Shown here: positions 9,371 to 18,700 of the stretch, one piece after another
How the letters are laid out: each line of letters starts with the position of its first letter
How positions within the stretch are numbered: position 1 is the stretch's first letter
Assembly (NCBI RefSeq): GCF_001544455.2
Contig: NZ_FCOC02000001.1
Span: 667,502 to 731,501, forward strand
Direction of reading: 5' to 3'
Source: Caballeronia sordidicola
GTDB lineage: Bacteria > Pseudomonadota > Gammaproteobacteria > Burkholderiales > Burkholderiaceae
Length of the DNA stretch: 64,000 nt
Notes under the pieces: generated by a model
Database searches by the model: none
What the model was told of the DNA's origin: nothing
Seen by the model: the letters and a program-made list of their open reading frames with translations, nothing else
Program-made: the position numbers and the translations under genes

Positions 9371-10585
9371 ATGAACTTCGCTAAAGATCCGCTCGGCGCC
9401 GTGTCCGAACGCGCGATTCGCTATGCGGCGCGCGTGGACGCCATTGAGCCCTTCTACGTCATGGAACTGGCGAAAGAAGCGCAGGCGCTCGAACGCGCGG
9501 GACGCGACATCATCCATATGGGTATCGGCGAGCCGGATTTCACGGCGCCCGAACCGGTGATCGCAGCGGCTGCCGACGCCTTGCGGCGCGGCGTCACGCA
9601 GTACACGAACGCGCTCGGTCTGGCGTCATTGCGCGAGGCGATTTCCGGCCATTATCGCGATGCGTTCGGACTCGATATCGATCCCGCGCGAATCGTGGTG
9701 ACGGCGGGCGCATCGGCGGCATTGCTGCTGGCGTGCACCGCGCTCGTGGACCGCGACGACGAAGTCCTGATGCCCGATCCCTGCTACCCGTGCAACCGCC
9801 ATTTCGTGGCGGCGACCGAAGGCCGTCCGGTGCTGATCCCGAGCGGCCCGGCCGAGCGGTTCCAGTTGACCGCCGCGCAGGTTGAAGCGCACTGGACGCC
9901 CGCCACGCGCGGCGTACTGCTCGCATCCCCGTCCAACCCGACTGGAACGTCCATCGAAGCGGCGGAACTGTCGAAAATTGTCGACGTAGTGCGCTCGCAC
10001 GGCGGTTTTACGATCGTCGACGAGATTTATCAGGGCTTGAGCTACGACGCGAAACCCGTATCGGCGTTGTCGCTCGGCGACGACGTGGTGACGGTCAATA
10101 GCTTCTCGAAGTACTTCAACATGACCGGATGGCGGCTTGGCTGGCTGGTCGTGCCGCCCGGAATGGTCTCGACGGTCGAAAAACTCTCGCAGAACCTGTT
10201 TATCTGTGCATCCGCGCTCGCGCAACATGCGGCACTCGCGTGCTTCGAGCCAGCCACGCTGGCGATCTACGAATCGCGTCGGCTGGAATTTGCGCGCCGA
10301 CGCGATTTCATCGTGCCGGCGTTGCGCACGCTTGGATTCGACGTGCCGGTGGTGCCGGACGGCGCATTCTACGTCTATGCTGACACGCGCCGCGTCGCGC
10401 ATCCGGCTGCCGGCGACAGCACCGCGCTGACCCGCTCGATGCTTCATGACGCAGGTGTTGTGCTGGTTCCGGGGAACGACTTCGGCGTTCATGCACCGCG
10501 GGACTATATCCGTTTGTCGTACGCGACCGCGTATTCGAAACTTGAGGAGGCCGTACAACGGCTTGGGACGTTGTTTCGCGCTTAA
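9371..10585 (+). CDS. Class I/II pyridoxal-phosphate aminotransferase
   Basis: 404 residues of the aspartate-aminotransferase fold (type I PLP enzyme). The PLP lysine is K247 in NSFSKYFNMTGWRLGW, and the substrate-carboxylate Arg is in RLSYATAYSKLEEA near the C terminus. HMGIGEPDFTAPEPV is the N-terminal signature of this subgroup. It lies 19 bases after nusB and probably ends this transcription unit, since an intrinsic terminator follows. The amino donor and acceptor cannot be assigned; context with riboflavin genes gives no hint. Confidence 0.9.
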   Translation: MNFAKDPLGAVSERAIRYAARVDAIEPFYVMELAKEAQALERAGRDIIHMGIGEPDFTAPEPVIAAAADALRRGVTQYTNALGLASLREAISGHYRDAFGLDIDPARIVVTAGASAALLLACTALVDRDDEVLMPDPCYPCNRHFVAATEGRPVLIPSGPAERFQLTAAQVEAHWTPATRGVLLASPSNPTGTSIEAAELSKIVDVVRSHGGFTIVDEIYQGLSYDAKPVSALSLGDDVVTVNSFSKYFNMTGWRLGWLVVPPGMVSTVEKLSQNLFICASALAQHAALACFEPATLAIYESRRLEFARRRDFIVPALRTLGFDVPVVPDGAFYVYADTRRVAHPAAGDSTALTRSMLHDAGVVLVPGNDFGVHAPRDYIRLSYATAYSKLEEAVQRLGTLFRA

Positions 10586-10612
10586 GCCGTAGTGATTCAG
10601 CCTTGGCGAATG

Positions 10613-10650
10613 AAAAAAGCCGTTCCAGCATGAAGCTGAAACGGCTTTTT
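10613..10650. terminator. Intrinsic terminator, bidirectional
   Basis: AAAAAAGCCGTTCCAGC, loop ATGAA, GCTGAAACGGCTTTTT: a 16-bp stem with one C-A mismatch and A/T tracts on both sides. It lies between the 3' ends of the aminotransferase (plus) and the lytic transglycosylase (minus), so it can serve both. Confidence 0.9.
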
Positions 10651-10686
10651 GTATCTGCTGCCGGATCTATCGCGTGAAAGACCTTC

Positions 10687-11844
10687 TCAAGCGCCCACTT
10701 CCCAAGCCCCGCCATGCTCATGCTTGTTGGCTTGCGTCTCGGCGTCGTCGGTTTCCTTGCGATCGCTTGCCTGCGGCGACGCCGCCTTGGCAGGCGCTGT
10801 AATCGGCGGAACGCCATCGAGCGTGAAGTGGACGCGCTTGTCAGCGGAACCGTTCGCCGATGCCATCACCGTCTTTGGCGCGACTGGCTGCGCCGGCGCT
10901 TGCGGCGCGTTGACCGGCACGTTGCGGCCGCGGGCCACGTCGCGAAGCCGTGCGCGTTCGGCCAGCACCTTCGCGCCGTAGCCGCCATCGTCCTGTGCCG
11001 TCGAACCTACGTAGAACCGCAGGCCGCCCGCCACCGAGCCGCCGCGCGCAATGCAATCCTTCAGCACCAGCGCGCCGACCTTGATATTCGCAAGCGGTTC
11101 AAGCGCGGCGTGCGAACCGCCAAAGTATTCGAATTTGTCGGAATGAACCTTCGACATGACCTGCATCAGGCCCTGCGCGCCCACGCCACTTTCGGCATAC
11201 GGATTGAAGCCCGATTCGATCGCCATCACGGAAAGCAGCAGCAGCGGGTCAAGGCCGACTTCGCGACCGGTATCGAAGGCTGCACGAACCAGTTCGCTCA
11301 CGGGCTCCTGCGCCACGTGATAACGCCGTGCAATGAAGTTCGCGACGAGGTTCTGCTCACGCGTGGAGACCAGCACACGATCGTCGCGGGCATCGGCTAC
11401 GACGCGCTGCGAGGAAATGGCGCTGGCAAGCGTTGAAACTGTCGGCAAGGTGCGGGGATCGAGTCCGTTCGGCGATACTGCAAGGCTCAGTCCGCCAGTG
11501 AGCTTGCGGGCGCTGTCGTCGTCGCTGGCAGCGGCGCCAAGCGAGGTCGGATCGCCGTTGCGCAATGCTTCTTCGCGCTGGTGCCCGATTGCGAACGGCG
11601 GCAACGGCTGGCCGGCGAGCAAACGCGCGGGGCCGGCTTGTACCGCAGCCGAGACCAGCGGCATCAATTTTGCGGCGAAAGAACCGCGCCATGCGGGAAG
11701 TAACCACAGCGCAAGCGCGGTGACAACGGCCGCGCAGCCGACCAGGCTGAACACGGTAAGACTCATATGTTTGGCGCGACGTAGCGCAGCACGTAGATAC
11801 AGCGCTATGCGAGCGTCGGGACGCCATGACAACCAGGCATTCAT
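10687..11844 (-). CDS. Membrane-anchored lytic transglycosylase (SLT domain)
   Basis: About 385 residues from the ATG at 11844, chosen because GGGAGC sits five bases upstream; a Met six codons earlier (11862) lacks this. A single membrane segment near residues 30–50 (LTVFSLVGCAAVVTALALWLL) follows a basic cytoplasmic N terminus. The domain at about 195–290 is a goose-type/SLT lysozyme fold: catalytic Glu in MAIESGFNPYAES, then GAQGLMQVMSKVH and LANIKVGALVLKDCI. It cleaves peptidoglycan glycan strands to 1,6-anhydro products in the periplasm. The C-terminal 80 residues are Ala/Pro-rich and probably disordered. Confidence 0.88.
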   Translation of the reverse strand: MNAWLSWRPDARIALYLRAALRRAKHMSLTVFSLVGCAAVVTALALWLLPAWRGSFAAKLMPLVSAAVQAGPARLLAGQPLPPFAIGHQREEALRNGDPTSLGAAASDDDSARKLTGGLSLAVSPNGLDPRTLPTVSTLASAISSQRVVADARDDRVLVSTREQNLVANFIARRYHVAQEPVSELVRAAFDTGREVGLDPLLLLSVMAIESGFNPYAESGVGAQGLMQVMSKVHSDKFEYFGGSHAALEPLANIKVGALVLKDCIARGGSVAGGLRFYVGSTAQDDGGYGAKVLAERARLRDVARGRNVPVNAPQAPAQPVAPKTVMASANGSADKRVHFTLDGVPPITAPAKAASPQASDRKETDDAETQANKHEHGGAWEVGA

Positions 11845-12441
11845 TGGAGCTCCCAAATGCATTGATTTCTACAGATGTAAGCCCTGAAAACCGGCACATC
11901 ACGCAGAAATCGATACCGCCAGCTCTGGGATAGCCCACGAGCGGTATCGGGAAAACGGCACAAACCGTTGGGATGGCCTGACCGGAACACTTCGATTCCG
12001 GGTGCGCGCGGCACGAGGAACATGCCAGGGCGCGCACACAAGCCACCACGCGAAAAACCGGCGAAGAAGGGCGCCGGCGAGAAAACCAAAGCCATTGCAA
12101 AACCGGAACAATCCGGCCGGGCGACGCACAGCGTCATTTCAAAAGACCCGTGGCAGTGGTAAAAAGTTTCAATCGGTGTTGTTAATGTCGATGGATTCTA
12201 GCAGCCTCAAATGATCCGTCAATGCTGAGAAATGTAAAAGCTATTACTTTTGGTTATTATAAACGGTGTTCAGAGCCTTCAAACCACCTTCCCAAGCGGT
12301 TTTCCAGCGGTCAGGCCCGAGTTGTGCCGTTGTGTGACCTGACGTACCGACATCGACACAGGTAAAATCGACAATCGCCCGCGCGCGCCAATGCGCGTCG
12401 GCTGCGGATTTCCTTTCCTCGCAGGCCCTCCCCCTTAGCCG
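11845..12441. other. Intergenic region upstream of ubiD
   Basis: About 600 bases between the divergent lytic transglycosylase and ubiD. It turns AT-rich at 12200–12280 (around TATTACTTTTGGTTATTATAAACGG), the likeliest place for a ubiD promoter. Only a weak small open frame (12022–12162) is seen. No repeats or RNA genes were recognised. Confidence 0.5.
12022..12162 (+). CDS. Possible small lysine-rich protein
   Basis: 46 codons from an ATG preceded by CACGAGGAAC (a fair ribosome site). The product is basic, with KPPREKPAKKGAGEKTKA and a C-terminal DPWQW. GC at third positions is somewhat raised (about 29 of 46), weakly suggesting coding. The frame continues 18 codons upstream to another ATG at 11968. 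No family recognised; it may be non-coding. Confidence 0.25.
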   Translation: MPGRAHKPPREKPAKKGAGEKTKAIAKPEQSGRATHSVISKDPWQW

Positions 12442-14049
12442 ATGAAATACAAAGACCTGCGTGACTTCACCGCCCGCCTAGAAACGCTCGGCGAGTTGCG
12501 CCGCATCAAGCAGCCGGTTTCTCCCATTCTCGAAATGACCGAACTGTCCGACCGCGTGCTGCGATCGGGTGGCCCAGCATTGTTGTTCCAAAAGCCTGCC
12601 GGACATTCCATGCCGGTGCTGGCCAATCTGTTCGGCACGCCACGACGCGTGGCGCTTGGCATGGGTATCGAAACAGACGCGCAAGCCATGTCGGATCCCA
12701 GCCTTTTCAGCGATAAAGCCGCCCTCGAGTCGCTGCGCGATGTCGGGCGTTTGCTATCGGCGCTCAAGGAGCCCGAGCCGCCGAAAGGGCTCAAGGACGC
12801 GGGCAAGCTGTTGTCCCTGGCCAAGGCCGTGTGGGACATGGCGCCGAAAACGGTGAGTTCGCCGCCGTGCCAGGAAATTGTATGGGAAGGCCAGGACGTT
12901 GACCTTGCACGCCTTCCCATCCAGACATGCTGGCCAGGCGACGCCGGCCCGCTGATCACATGGGGCCTCACGGTGACGCGCGGTCCGAACAAGACTCGGC
13001 AGAACCTCGGCATCTACAGGCAACAGTTGATCGGGCGCAACAAACTCATCATGCGATGGCTGGCGCATCGCGGCGGCGCGCTCGACTTCAGGGAATTCGC
13101 GCTCGCCAATCCGGGCAAGCCGTATCCGGTGGCCGTTGTGCTGGGCGCCGATCCCGCCACCATTCTCGGCGCGGTAACGCCAGTGCCCGACTCGCTCTCC
13201 GAATACCAGTTTGCCGGCTTGCTGCGCGGCGGCAGGACCGAACTGGCGAAGTGCCTCACGCCGGGTGTCGATACATTGCAGGTTCCCGCGCGCGCGGAGA
13301 TAGTGCTGGAGGGATTTATCCATCCGCAAGACGGTCCTCTGCCGCAAGCGCCCGAGGGCGCGCCGCCCCGGCCACAGAATCATGCTTCCGCGAAATACGA
13401 GCATGCGCTCGAAGGCCCGTACGGCGACCACACGGGTTACTACAACGAACAGGAGTGGTTCCCGGTCTTCACGGTCGAAAAGATCACCATGCGCCGCGAC
13501 GCGTTCTATCACTCTACGTATACAGGCAAGCCGCCCGACGAACCCGCCGTGCTCGGTGTGGCGCTCAACGAAGTGTTCGTGCCGCTCTTGCAGAAGCAGT
13601 TCACCGAGATCACCGACTTCTATTTACCGCCCGAAGGCTGCAGTTACCGCATGGCGATCGTGCAGATCAAGAAGAGCTATCCGGGACACGCCAAGCGCGT
13701 GATGTTCGGCGTCTGGAGTTTCCTGCGGCAGTTCATGTACACGAAGTTCATCGTGGTGGTGGATGACGACGTGAACATTCGTGACTGGAAGGAGGTGATC
13801 TGGGCGATTACCACGCGTATCGATCCATCGAGGGATACGGTGCTCGTCGATAACACCCCGATCGACTATCTGGATTTCGCGTCTCCGAAGGCGGGCCTGG
13901 GATCGAAAATGGGACTCGACGCCACGAACAAATGGCCCGGCGAGACGGATCGCGAATGGGGCCGGCCAATCCTGATGGACGACGCGGTCAAGCGCCGCGT
14001 CGACGCGTTGTGGGACGAGATCGGATTTTCGGGAGGCACGCCATCATGA
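12442..14049 (+). CDS. ubiD: UbiD-family 4-hydroxy-3-polyprenylbenzoate decarboxylase
   Basis: 535 residues. The start [22 protein letters not shown] is typical of UbiD. It is the prenylated-FMN-dependent decarboxylase of the ubiquinone pathway, removing the carboxyl of 3-polyprenyl-4-hydroxybenzoate; the cofactor comes from UbiX, not in this window. The central segment [26 protein letters not shown] and [18 protein letters not shown] are conserved in the family. At 535 residues it is slightly longer than the E. coli enzyme (about 497). The stop overlaps the next start by 4 bases. Confidence 0.95.
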   Translation: MKYKDLRDFTARLETLGELRRIKQPVSPILEMTELSDRVLRSGGPALLFQKPAGHSMPVLANLFGTPRRVALGMGIETDAQAMSDPSLFSDKAALESLRDVGRLLSALKEPEPPKGLKDAGKLLSLAKAVWDMAPKTVSSPPCQEIVWEGQDVDLARLPIQTCWPGDAGPLITWGLTVTRGPNKTRQNLGIYRQQLIGRNKLIMRWLAHRGGALDFREFALANPGKPYPVAVVLGADPATILGAVTPVPDSLSEYQFAGLLRGGRTELAKCLTPGVDTLQVPARAEIVLEGFIHPQDGPLPQAPEGAPPRPQNHASAKYEHALEGPYGDHTGYYNEQEWFPVFTVEKITMRRDAFYHSTYTGKPPDEPAVLGVALNEVFVPLLQKQFTEITDFYLPPEGCSYRMAIVQIKKSYPGHAKRVMFGVWSFLRQFMYTKFIVVVDDDVNIRDWKEVIWAITTRIDPSRDTVLVDNTPIDYLDFASPKAGLGSKMGLDATNKWPGETDREWGRPILMDDAVKRRVDALWDEIGFSGGTPS

Positions 14050-15068
14050 GCGTTGCGGCGACGGTTTATCGTGGGGAATCGGTGGAAAACACGCACGCCG
14101 CGCACGTCGCGGTAGTCGATGCCGAAGGCCGTGTGTTGTACGCGTTCGGCGATCCTTCGCGCATGACGCTGGCGCGCTCCGCCGCAAAACCGGCGCAGGC
14201 GCTGGCCGTGCTGGAAACCGGCGCGCTCGAGCGTTTTGGCTTCGATGACGCCGATCTCGCCCTGATGTGCGCGTCGCACAACAGCGAGCCGCGCCACATA
14301 GAACGCGTACGGGCGATGCTTGCAAAGGCGCACGCGAGCGAATCCGATCTCCGGTGCGGCGGCCATCCGCCGTTATCGGATGCGGTCTGGAAGGACTGGG
14401 TCAAACGCGACTTCACGCCCACGGGCGTCTGCAGCAACTGCTCCGGCAAACACGCGGGCATGTTGGCGGGCGCGCAGGCGCTGGGCGCGGCGATCAAGGA
14501 CTATCACTTGCCCGCCCATCCGTTGCAGCTTCGGGTCAAGCAGACCATGGCGGATATTTGCGATCTTCCGGACGATGGCGTGCAATGGGCTATCGATGGA
14601 TGCAACCTGCCTACGCCGGCATTTCCACTGGATCGGCTGGCGCGCCTTTTTGCGAAGATCGCGGATGCCGCAACACGTCCGGAAACGACGCCGCGCTCGA
14701 ACGCCCTCGCCCGGATCTATCGCGCGATGACGGCTTATCCCGAACTCGTCGCCGGCGAACAGCGTTTTTGTACGGCGTTGATGCGCGCCTTCGAGGGCGA
14801 ACTCGTCGGCAAGGTGGGCGCCGAAGCGAGCTATGCGATCGGCGTGCGTGGGTCGGAGTCGAGCGGCGCGCTGGGGATCGCGGTGAAAGTGGAGGACGGC
14901 AATACCACCGTGCTCCATGCAATCGTGGCCGACGTGCTCGCGCAGCTCGGCATTGGCACCGAAGCGCAACGCGAAAAACTCGGCGCTTATCGCAATCCGG
15001 CGATGCGCAACACCATGGGTATCGAAACGGGCCGGCTTGTGGTTTCAGTGCCGCTCGAACGCATGTAA
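14046..15068 (+). CDS. Rhizobial-type L-asparaginase
   Basis: 340 residues from the ATG overlapping the ubiD stop (ATGA); longer upstream frames run through ubiD. The protein belongs to the Rhizobium etli-type asparaginases, unrelated to the E. coli enzymes. The catalytic and metal residues described for that family are all here with a constant offset: S45-x-x-K48 (RSAAKPAQ), S77 (ASHNSEP), C132 and K135 (NCSGKHAGM), and C186 ([12 protein letters not shown]). It hydrolyses asparagine to aspartate and ammonia, using a Ser-Lys pair and a zinc site. No signal peptide, so cytoplasmic. Confidence 0.88.
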   Translation: MSVAATVYRGESVENTHAAHVAVVDAEGRVLYAFGDPSRMTLARSAAKPAQALAVLETGALERFGFDDADLALMCASHNSEPRHIERVRAMLAKAHASESDLRCGGHPPLSDAVWKDWVKRDFTPTGVCSNCSGKHAGMLAGAQALGAAIKDYHLPAHPLQLRVKQTMADICDLPDDGVQWAIDGCNLPTPAFPLDRLARLFAKIADAATRPETTPRSNALARIYRAMTAYPELVAGEQRFCTALMRAFEGELVGKVGAEASYAIGVRGSESSGALGIAVKVEDGNTTVLHAIVADVLAQLGIGTEAQREKLGAYRNPAMRNTMGIETGRLVVSVPLERM

Positions 15069-15108
15069 CTGGCGCCTCGCTCAATAACAACTAACAAGGA
15101 AAGCCTGG

Positions 15109-15762
15109 ATGCACGCGTTGCCATTGCTGTCGGATGGATTTTTTCTGTCGTTGTCGCTGTGTCTGGATATCGGTATTGCAAACGTCGCGATCATCTCGCT
15201 GACGCTTTCCCACGGATTCAAGCCCGGCATGATGCTGGGTCTCGGCACCTGTTTCGGGGATCTCGTGTACGCCGCGCTGGCGCTCGCGGGCATGGCGGCT
15301 TTACTCCAGTTCGACGCCGTGCGCTGGATCGTATGGATCGGCGGCTCAATCGTTCTGCTGTTTCTTACGTTCAAGATGGCACGTGAGGCGCTGTACCCGG
15401 CTTCGGCGCCTTCGGTGGAAGGCGAGCCCGATCTTGCCACGCCGCGTCCGTCACATCTGCGCAGCTTCTTGCGTGGCGTATTGCTGGCGGTTTCATCGCC
15501 GAGCGCCATTCTGTGGTTTGCCGCCGTGGGCGGCGCGCTGATTGCAAAAGCGGGCGCAACCGGCAAGCTGAGCGCTTCGGTGTTTCTCACCGGATTCTTT
15601 TGCGGCGGCCTCGCGTGGACTGTGTTTATCTGCGCGCTTGCAAGCCACGGCCGCAAGCGCGCGGGAACGGCGTTACTGCGCGCTTGTCACGTGTTGTCGG
15701 CGGTGCTGTTCGCATACTTCTCTTACAGCGTTATCGTGCATGGATATCGTGATCTGATTTGA
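15109..15762 (+). CDS. LysE family translocator
   Basis: 217 residues with about six hydrophobic helices. It starts LPLLSDGFFLSLSLCLDIGIANVAI, resembling the LysE/RhtB N terminus in which the usual GP-GP motif is replaced by LDIGIAN, as in the ArgO/YggA-related branch. A hydrophilic loop (residues about 95–120, with SVEGEPDLATPRPSHLRSF) separates the halves. Such proteins export amino acids or similar compounds across the inner membrane. It follows the asparaginase by 40 bases and may be co-transcribed; the substrate is unknown. Confidence 0.85.
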   Translation: MHALPLLSDGFFLSLSLCLDIGIANVAIISLTLSHGFKPGMMLGLGTCFGDLVYAALALAGMAALLQFDAVRWIVWIGGSIVLLFLTFKMAREALYPASAPSVEGEPDLATPRPSHLRSFLRGVLLAVSSPSAILWFAAVGGALIAKAGATGKLSASVFLTGFFCGGLAWTVFICALASHGRKRAGTALLRACHVLSAVLFAYFSYSVIVHGYRDLI

Positions 15763-15862
15763 AGAGCGTGCCGGCGTTCTCCTGTAACTGCATCAGCCGG
15801 CATGCCAGCAAACGAACCGTGTCTGCATTACCAGCGCGGAAAGACCGGCCCGCAAAGCAAAA

Positions 15863-15893
15863 CGGCGCAACACGACTCGATCGTGTTGCGCCG
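15863..15893. terminator. Strong hairpin between convergent genes
   Basis: CGGCGCAACACGA, loop CTCGA, TCGTGTTGCGCCG: a perfect 13-bp stem, followed by CATTTAT on the plus strand and preceded by AAAGCAAAA (a T-rich tail on the minus strand). Position between the LysE gene and the convergent Gly/Tyr-rich gene suits a bidirectional terminator. Confidence 0.8.
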
Positions 15894-15934
15894 CATTTAT
15901 CAGCTTGCAACGTAGCCAGCCGCCCTACGGCAGG

Positions 15935-16243
15935 TCAATGACGCCAACCGCCATAACCGCCGCGATAACCGCCCCGATATCCATAACCGCCGTGATAACC
16001 ACCCCAGTACGGGCGACGGTAATACCCCCCGCCGACGACAACCGCAGGCGGCGCGTAGACCACGGGCGGCGCGTAATAAACAGGCGGCGGCGGTGGCGCG
16101 TAATACACCGGCGGCGGTGGCGCGGCATACACCGGATATGCTGGCACCCCAATGCCGATCCCCACGGACACATGAGCTTGAGCCGCACTCGTAAAGCCTG
16201 CGCCGAGAGCAGCGGCAATCAGAAACGGAACTAATTTTTTCAC
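15935..16243 (-). CDS. Secreted Pro/Tyr/Gly-rich protein
   Basis: 102 residues if read from GTG 16243, which has a strong GGCGAGGAGAA site just upstream; the longer ATG frame to 16348 lacks one. The signal peptide is KKLVPFLIAAALGAGFTSAAQA, with cleavage expected after AQA. The mature part is low-complexity: VYYAPPPPP-type repeats, then RRPYWGGYHGGYGYRGGYRGGYGG. Such envelope proteins are common in Burkholderia; function unknown. Probably periplasmic or outer-membrane associated. Confidence 0.75.
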   Translation of the reverse strand: MKKLVPFLIAAALGAGFTSAAQAHVSVGIGIGVPAYPVYAAPPPPVYYAPPPPPVYYAPPVVYAPPAVVVGGGYYRRPYWGGYHGGYGYRGGYRGGYGGWRH

Positions 16244-16636
16244 TTTTCTTCTCCTCGCCGCAGGACCCGTGCACACGACGGGACAACGCAACGACATGCA
16301 TTCAATGTAGCGAAAAACCCTGAATCCCACCTTAAGCATTTGTAGCAAATTGCAATTGGCATCGTCTTAAAACTGGGCGCTTTTCTCCCAGTTTCAAGGG
16401 TTACCGCCCTTGTCGGCGAATGGCTGCAGCCGCGCAGCGGGTGATATTAAGGATTTGCGGGGCTCTCTACCGATTACGCATTGCATCGAGCGTTTATTCC
16501 AAATGTCACCAAAGAAATGATTGATTACACTTGACTGTCGACGTGCACAAATAACAAAGCCCCGCCGACGGAAAACCATCGGACGGGGCGCAATGCTTTT
16601 TAGGCCTGATCGGCGACGTGGGCGTCGCCGCGTCGC
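16244..16636. other. Intergenic region with hairpins
   Basis: About 390 bases. It holds the upstream region of the Pro/Tyr/Gly-rich gene, an inverted repeat AAACTGGG-N9-CCCAGTTT at 16370–16394, and the terminator of the small gene to the right (16559–16589). No gene is supported inside. Confidence 0.5.
16559..16589 (-). terminator. Intrinsic terminator, minus strand
   Basis: On the minus strand GCCCCGTCCGATGG, loop TTTT, CCGTCGGCGGGGC is followed by TTTGTTATTT. The stem has one bulged T and one mismatch. It lies 48 bases after the stop of the small minus-strand gene at 16637, which supports that gene being transcribed. Confidence 0.75.
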
Positions 16637-16798
16637 CTAGCCCACTTTTACGTAGGCGAATTCGCGCGTGACGCTGGGCGGCACATAGGCCCCGCTGATC
16701 CGCACGCGTGGTGTGAGCCTTTTGCGTTGATCCCACCACTGACGCCGATGCGTCTCGCTGAGAAAACGAAGATGTTTCCGGTAAGCAAAGATACTCAT
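16637..16798 (-). CDS. Small basic protein, 53 residues
   Basis: ATG at 16798 has GGGAG five bases upstream. The product (SIFAYRKHLRFLSETHRRQW... to ...TREFAYVKVG) is strongly basic with two adjacent tryptophans and no membrane segment. An intrinsic terminator follows the stop codon, and a GGCGACG-TGGG-CGTCGCC hairpin lies at 16610–16627. No family recognised. It could be a conserved Burkholderia small protein; nucleic-acid binding would suit the charge but is only a guess. Confidence 0.5.
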   Translation of the reverse strand: MSIFAYRKHLRFLSETHRRQWWDQRKRLTPRVRISGAYVPPSVTREFAYVKVG

Positions 16799-17425
16799 GA
16801 CGACTCCCGAACGTTGCGAAACCAGCACTGGCAATCAAAGAACCCAATGTGAAGCGCCCTGGACTGTCGCCTGCGAGCGAAACGCCGCCTGTTCACCAGT
16901 GCGCATCGCGCGATGGATTCGCGCGACAATCAATCCAACCCTTTCGATCAAGCAAAGTCCATGCCTTTTTGTCGCGATTACGCATTCCGATGCACATGTG
17001 TACAACCGGGCCGGCCGCCGCGCCGTGTGCGATACAAGCGTGCCGATGAAAGTGCGTAAGTACGAAACTGCAAGCGAACTTTTCGAAGACCGTCGCCAAC
17101 ATGTCGATATTTGTATTTTTAACCGTTCTCAACGACGCCATTGGTGCGACGGCGAACGCTCGGGAACCGGAACTGCCACTCCGTTTGCTCGACTCACAGC
17201 GTGCGGCAACCATCCCAAGGTGCGCTCAAGCCATGCTATCGTGATGCCCGGCGCGCCCGCGTGGCAAAGCCGCCGGGGGACTCGGCAGGCGCGCCGGGCG
17301 ATTGCTTCCAAAACGCCCGTTTGAATGTCCGGGTTGACACCGGACAGAAACGTGTAGAAACGGCCACAAACGCCCAAGGATCCGGCCGCCTTCGACGCCA
17401 ATCCGTTCAGCTACGAGAAAAAACA
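16799..17425. other. Intergenic region without supported gene
   Basis: About 630 bases between the small basic protein and the EthD-family gene. Open frames exist on both strands (for example 16797–17324 plus), but they lack ribosome sites, family resemblance and coding-like composition. It must contain the promoters of both flanking genes; none is clear by eye. Confidence 0.45.
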
Positions 17426-17746
17426 ATGATCAAGGTCAGCTTTTTATATCCGTACAGCGAGAATGCGCGCTTCGACATCGATTACTACTGCTCGCACCAC
17501 ATGCCGTGGGTTGCCAGCTTGCTGGGCAGCGCATTGAAAGGCTGGTCCGCGGACGCCGGCGTCGCGGGCGGTGCGCCGGGTTCGAAGCCTGCGTATGCGG
17601 GCGCGGGTCACCTGCTGTTCGATTCCGTCGATGCCTTCACGGCGGCCGTCGCGCCGCACATGAAAGCATTCACGGACGATATTCCGAATTACACCGACGG
17701 CGATCCGCCCGTTGTGCAGATCAGTGAAGTTCGCGCGAGCAGCTAG
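17426..17746 (+). CDS. EthD family protein
   Basis: 106 residues from ATG 17426. MIKVSFLYPYSENARFDIDYYCSHHMPW is the EthD-domain start: a ferredoxin-like alpha/beta fold with the conserved Tyr/His-His-Met-Pro cluster. The frame extends 95 codons upstream without resemblance to anything, so the internal start is used. EthD-type proteins are small dimeric barrels linked to ether or aromatic degradation, or of unknown role. Here it stands alone, so no pathway is suggested. Confidence 0.8.
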   Translation: MIKVSFLYPYSENARFDIDYYCSHHMPWVASLLGSALKGWSADAGVAGGAPGSKPAYAGAGHLLFDSVDAFTAAVAPHMKAFTDDIPNYTDGDPPVVQISEVRASS

Positions 17747-17853
17747 ACGGCTGACTCGCCATGCGGCCGGTGTCCCCGCGCCGCTTTTATACTGCCCTCG
17801 TGATACCCCGCGCGGCCGCGAGCGCCGCGCTTTTGCCTCGAAAAGGAATTGAG

Positions 17854-18426
17854 ATGTTCGGCGAGATCGCCCGTTTTGTACTCAACACTGTCTTTACGCT
17901 GTTTGGCGCCGCGCTGTTGCTGCGCGCCTGGATGCAGTTCGTCCGCATGCCGCCGTACAACCCGGTGTCCAACGCCGTGATGCAGGCCACCAACTGGCTC
18001 GTCCTGCCGTTGCGCAAGATCCTGCCGGCCACGAAGTCAGTTGATCTGGCGAGCATCATTGCGGCGTTCATTGCTGCGCTCGTATTCCTGATCCTCATGG
18101 TGCTGCTCGCGGGCGTCGATGCAGCGGGTCTTCCGGTGCTGCTTCCCACGCTGCTGCTGGTCGCGGTGATCACGGTCATCAAATGGGCGCTGAATCTCAT
18201 CATCTGGATGACTATCCTGATGGCGCTGCTGTCGTGGCTCAATCCTCAATCGCCAGCCATGCCACTGCTGTATCAGCTCACGGCGCCGTTTCTGGAGCCG
18301 TTGCGGCGCATCTTGCCGCGCATGGGCGGTATCGATCTGTCGCCCATCCTGCTGTTCGTGATCGTGCAGGTGCTGCTGATGATCGTGACGCGCCTTGCCG
18401 TGACGATGACCACGTTCGGCATCTGA
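17854..18426 (+). CDS. YggT family membrane protein
   Basis: 190 residues from ATG 17854 with AAAAGGAATTGAG upstream. Two copies of the YggT domain are visible. Each has a hydrophobic helix, then a conserved loop (WMQFVRMPPYNPVSNAVMQATN; LSWLNPQSPAMPLLYQLTAPF) and an LRKILP / LRRILPRMGGID motif, then more helices. It is an inner-membrane protein linked to osmotic tolerance and cell-envelope or division functions in other bacteria, with no defined biochemical activity. Confidence 0.9.
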   Translation: MFGEIARFVLNTVFTLFGAALLLRAWMQFVRMPPYNPVSNAVMQATNWLVLPLRKILPATKSVDLASIIAAFIAALVFLILMVLLAGVDAAGLPVLLPTLLLVAVITVIKWALNLIIWMTILMALLSWLNPQSPAMPLLYQLTAPFLEPLRRILPRMGGIDLSPILLFVIVQVLLMIVTRLAVTMTTFGI

Positions 18427-18487
18427 AAGCTCGCCGCGGAACCAAGGTTGCGGGAACGCAGCCGTTCCGCGTAAAATCGTGGTCTCT

Positions 18488-18562
18488 GCGGGCGTCGTAT
18501 AATGGCCATTACCGTAGCTTCCCAAGCTACAGACGTGGGTTCGATTCCCATCGCCCGCTCCA
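18488..18562 (+). tRNA. tRNA-Gly (CCC)
   Basis: 75 bases including the encoded CCA. The acceptor stem GCGGGCG/CGCCCGC is perfect. The anticodon arm is GTAGC-TTCCCAA-GCTAC, giving anticodon CCC (reads GGG). The T arm is GTGGGTTCGATTCCCAT. Followed by a terminator 13 bases on, so it is a single-tRNA unit. Confidence 0.97.
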
Positions 18563-18574
18563 GTCATGAAATGC

Positions 18575-18602
18575 AAAAAGCCGCCCTCGCAGGCGGCTTT
18601 TT
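18575..18602 (+). terminator. Intrinsic terminator after tRNA-Gly
   Basis: AAAAAGCCGCC, loop CTCGCA, GGCGGCTTTTT: 11 paired bases with a T-tract, just after the tRNA. Confidence 0.92.
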
Positions 18603-18700
18603 GATTTAAGGCGGCGTGGTTGTTCACTGCGGTTCACTGCCGTTTACTGCCATACCGCCTTTGTCCCGCCCCGGCTCAACCACAGATTCCATCCTTGCCG

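Noticed and set aside
16797..17324. Open frame of 175 codons in the gap before the EthD gene
   Set aside because: No ribosome site, no domain, many Arg/Cys/Thr codons typical of random frames; it overlaps the small basic gene's start.
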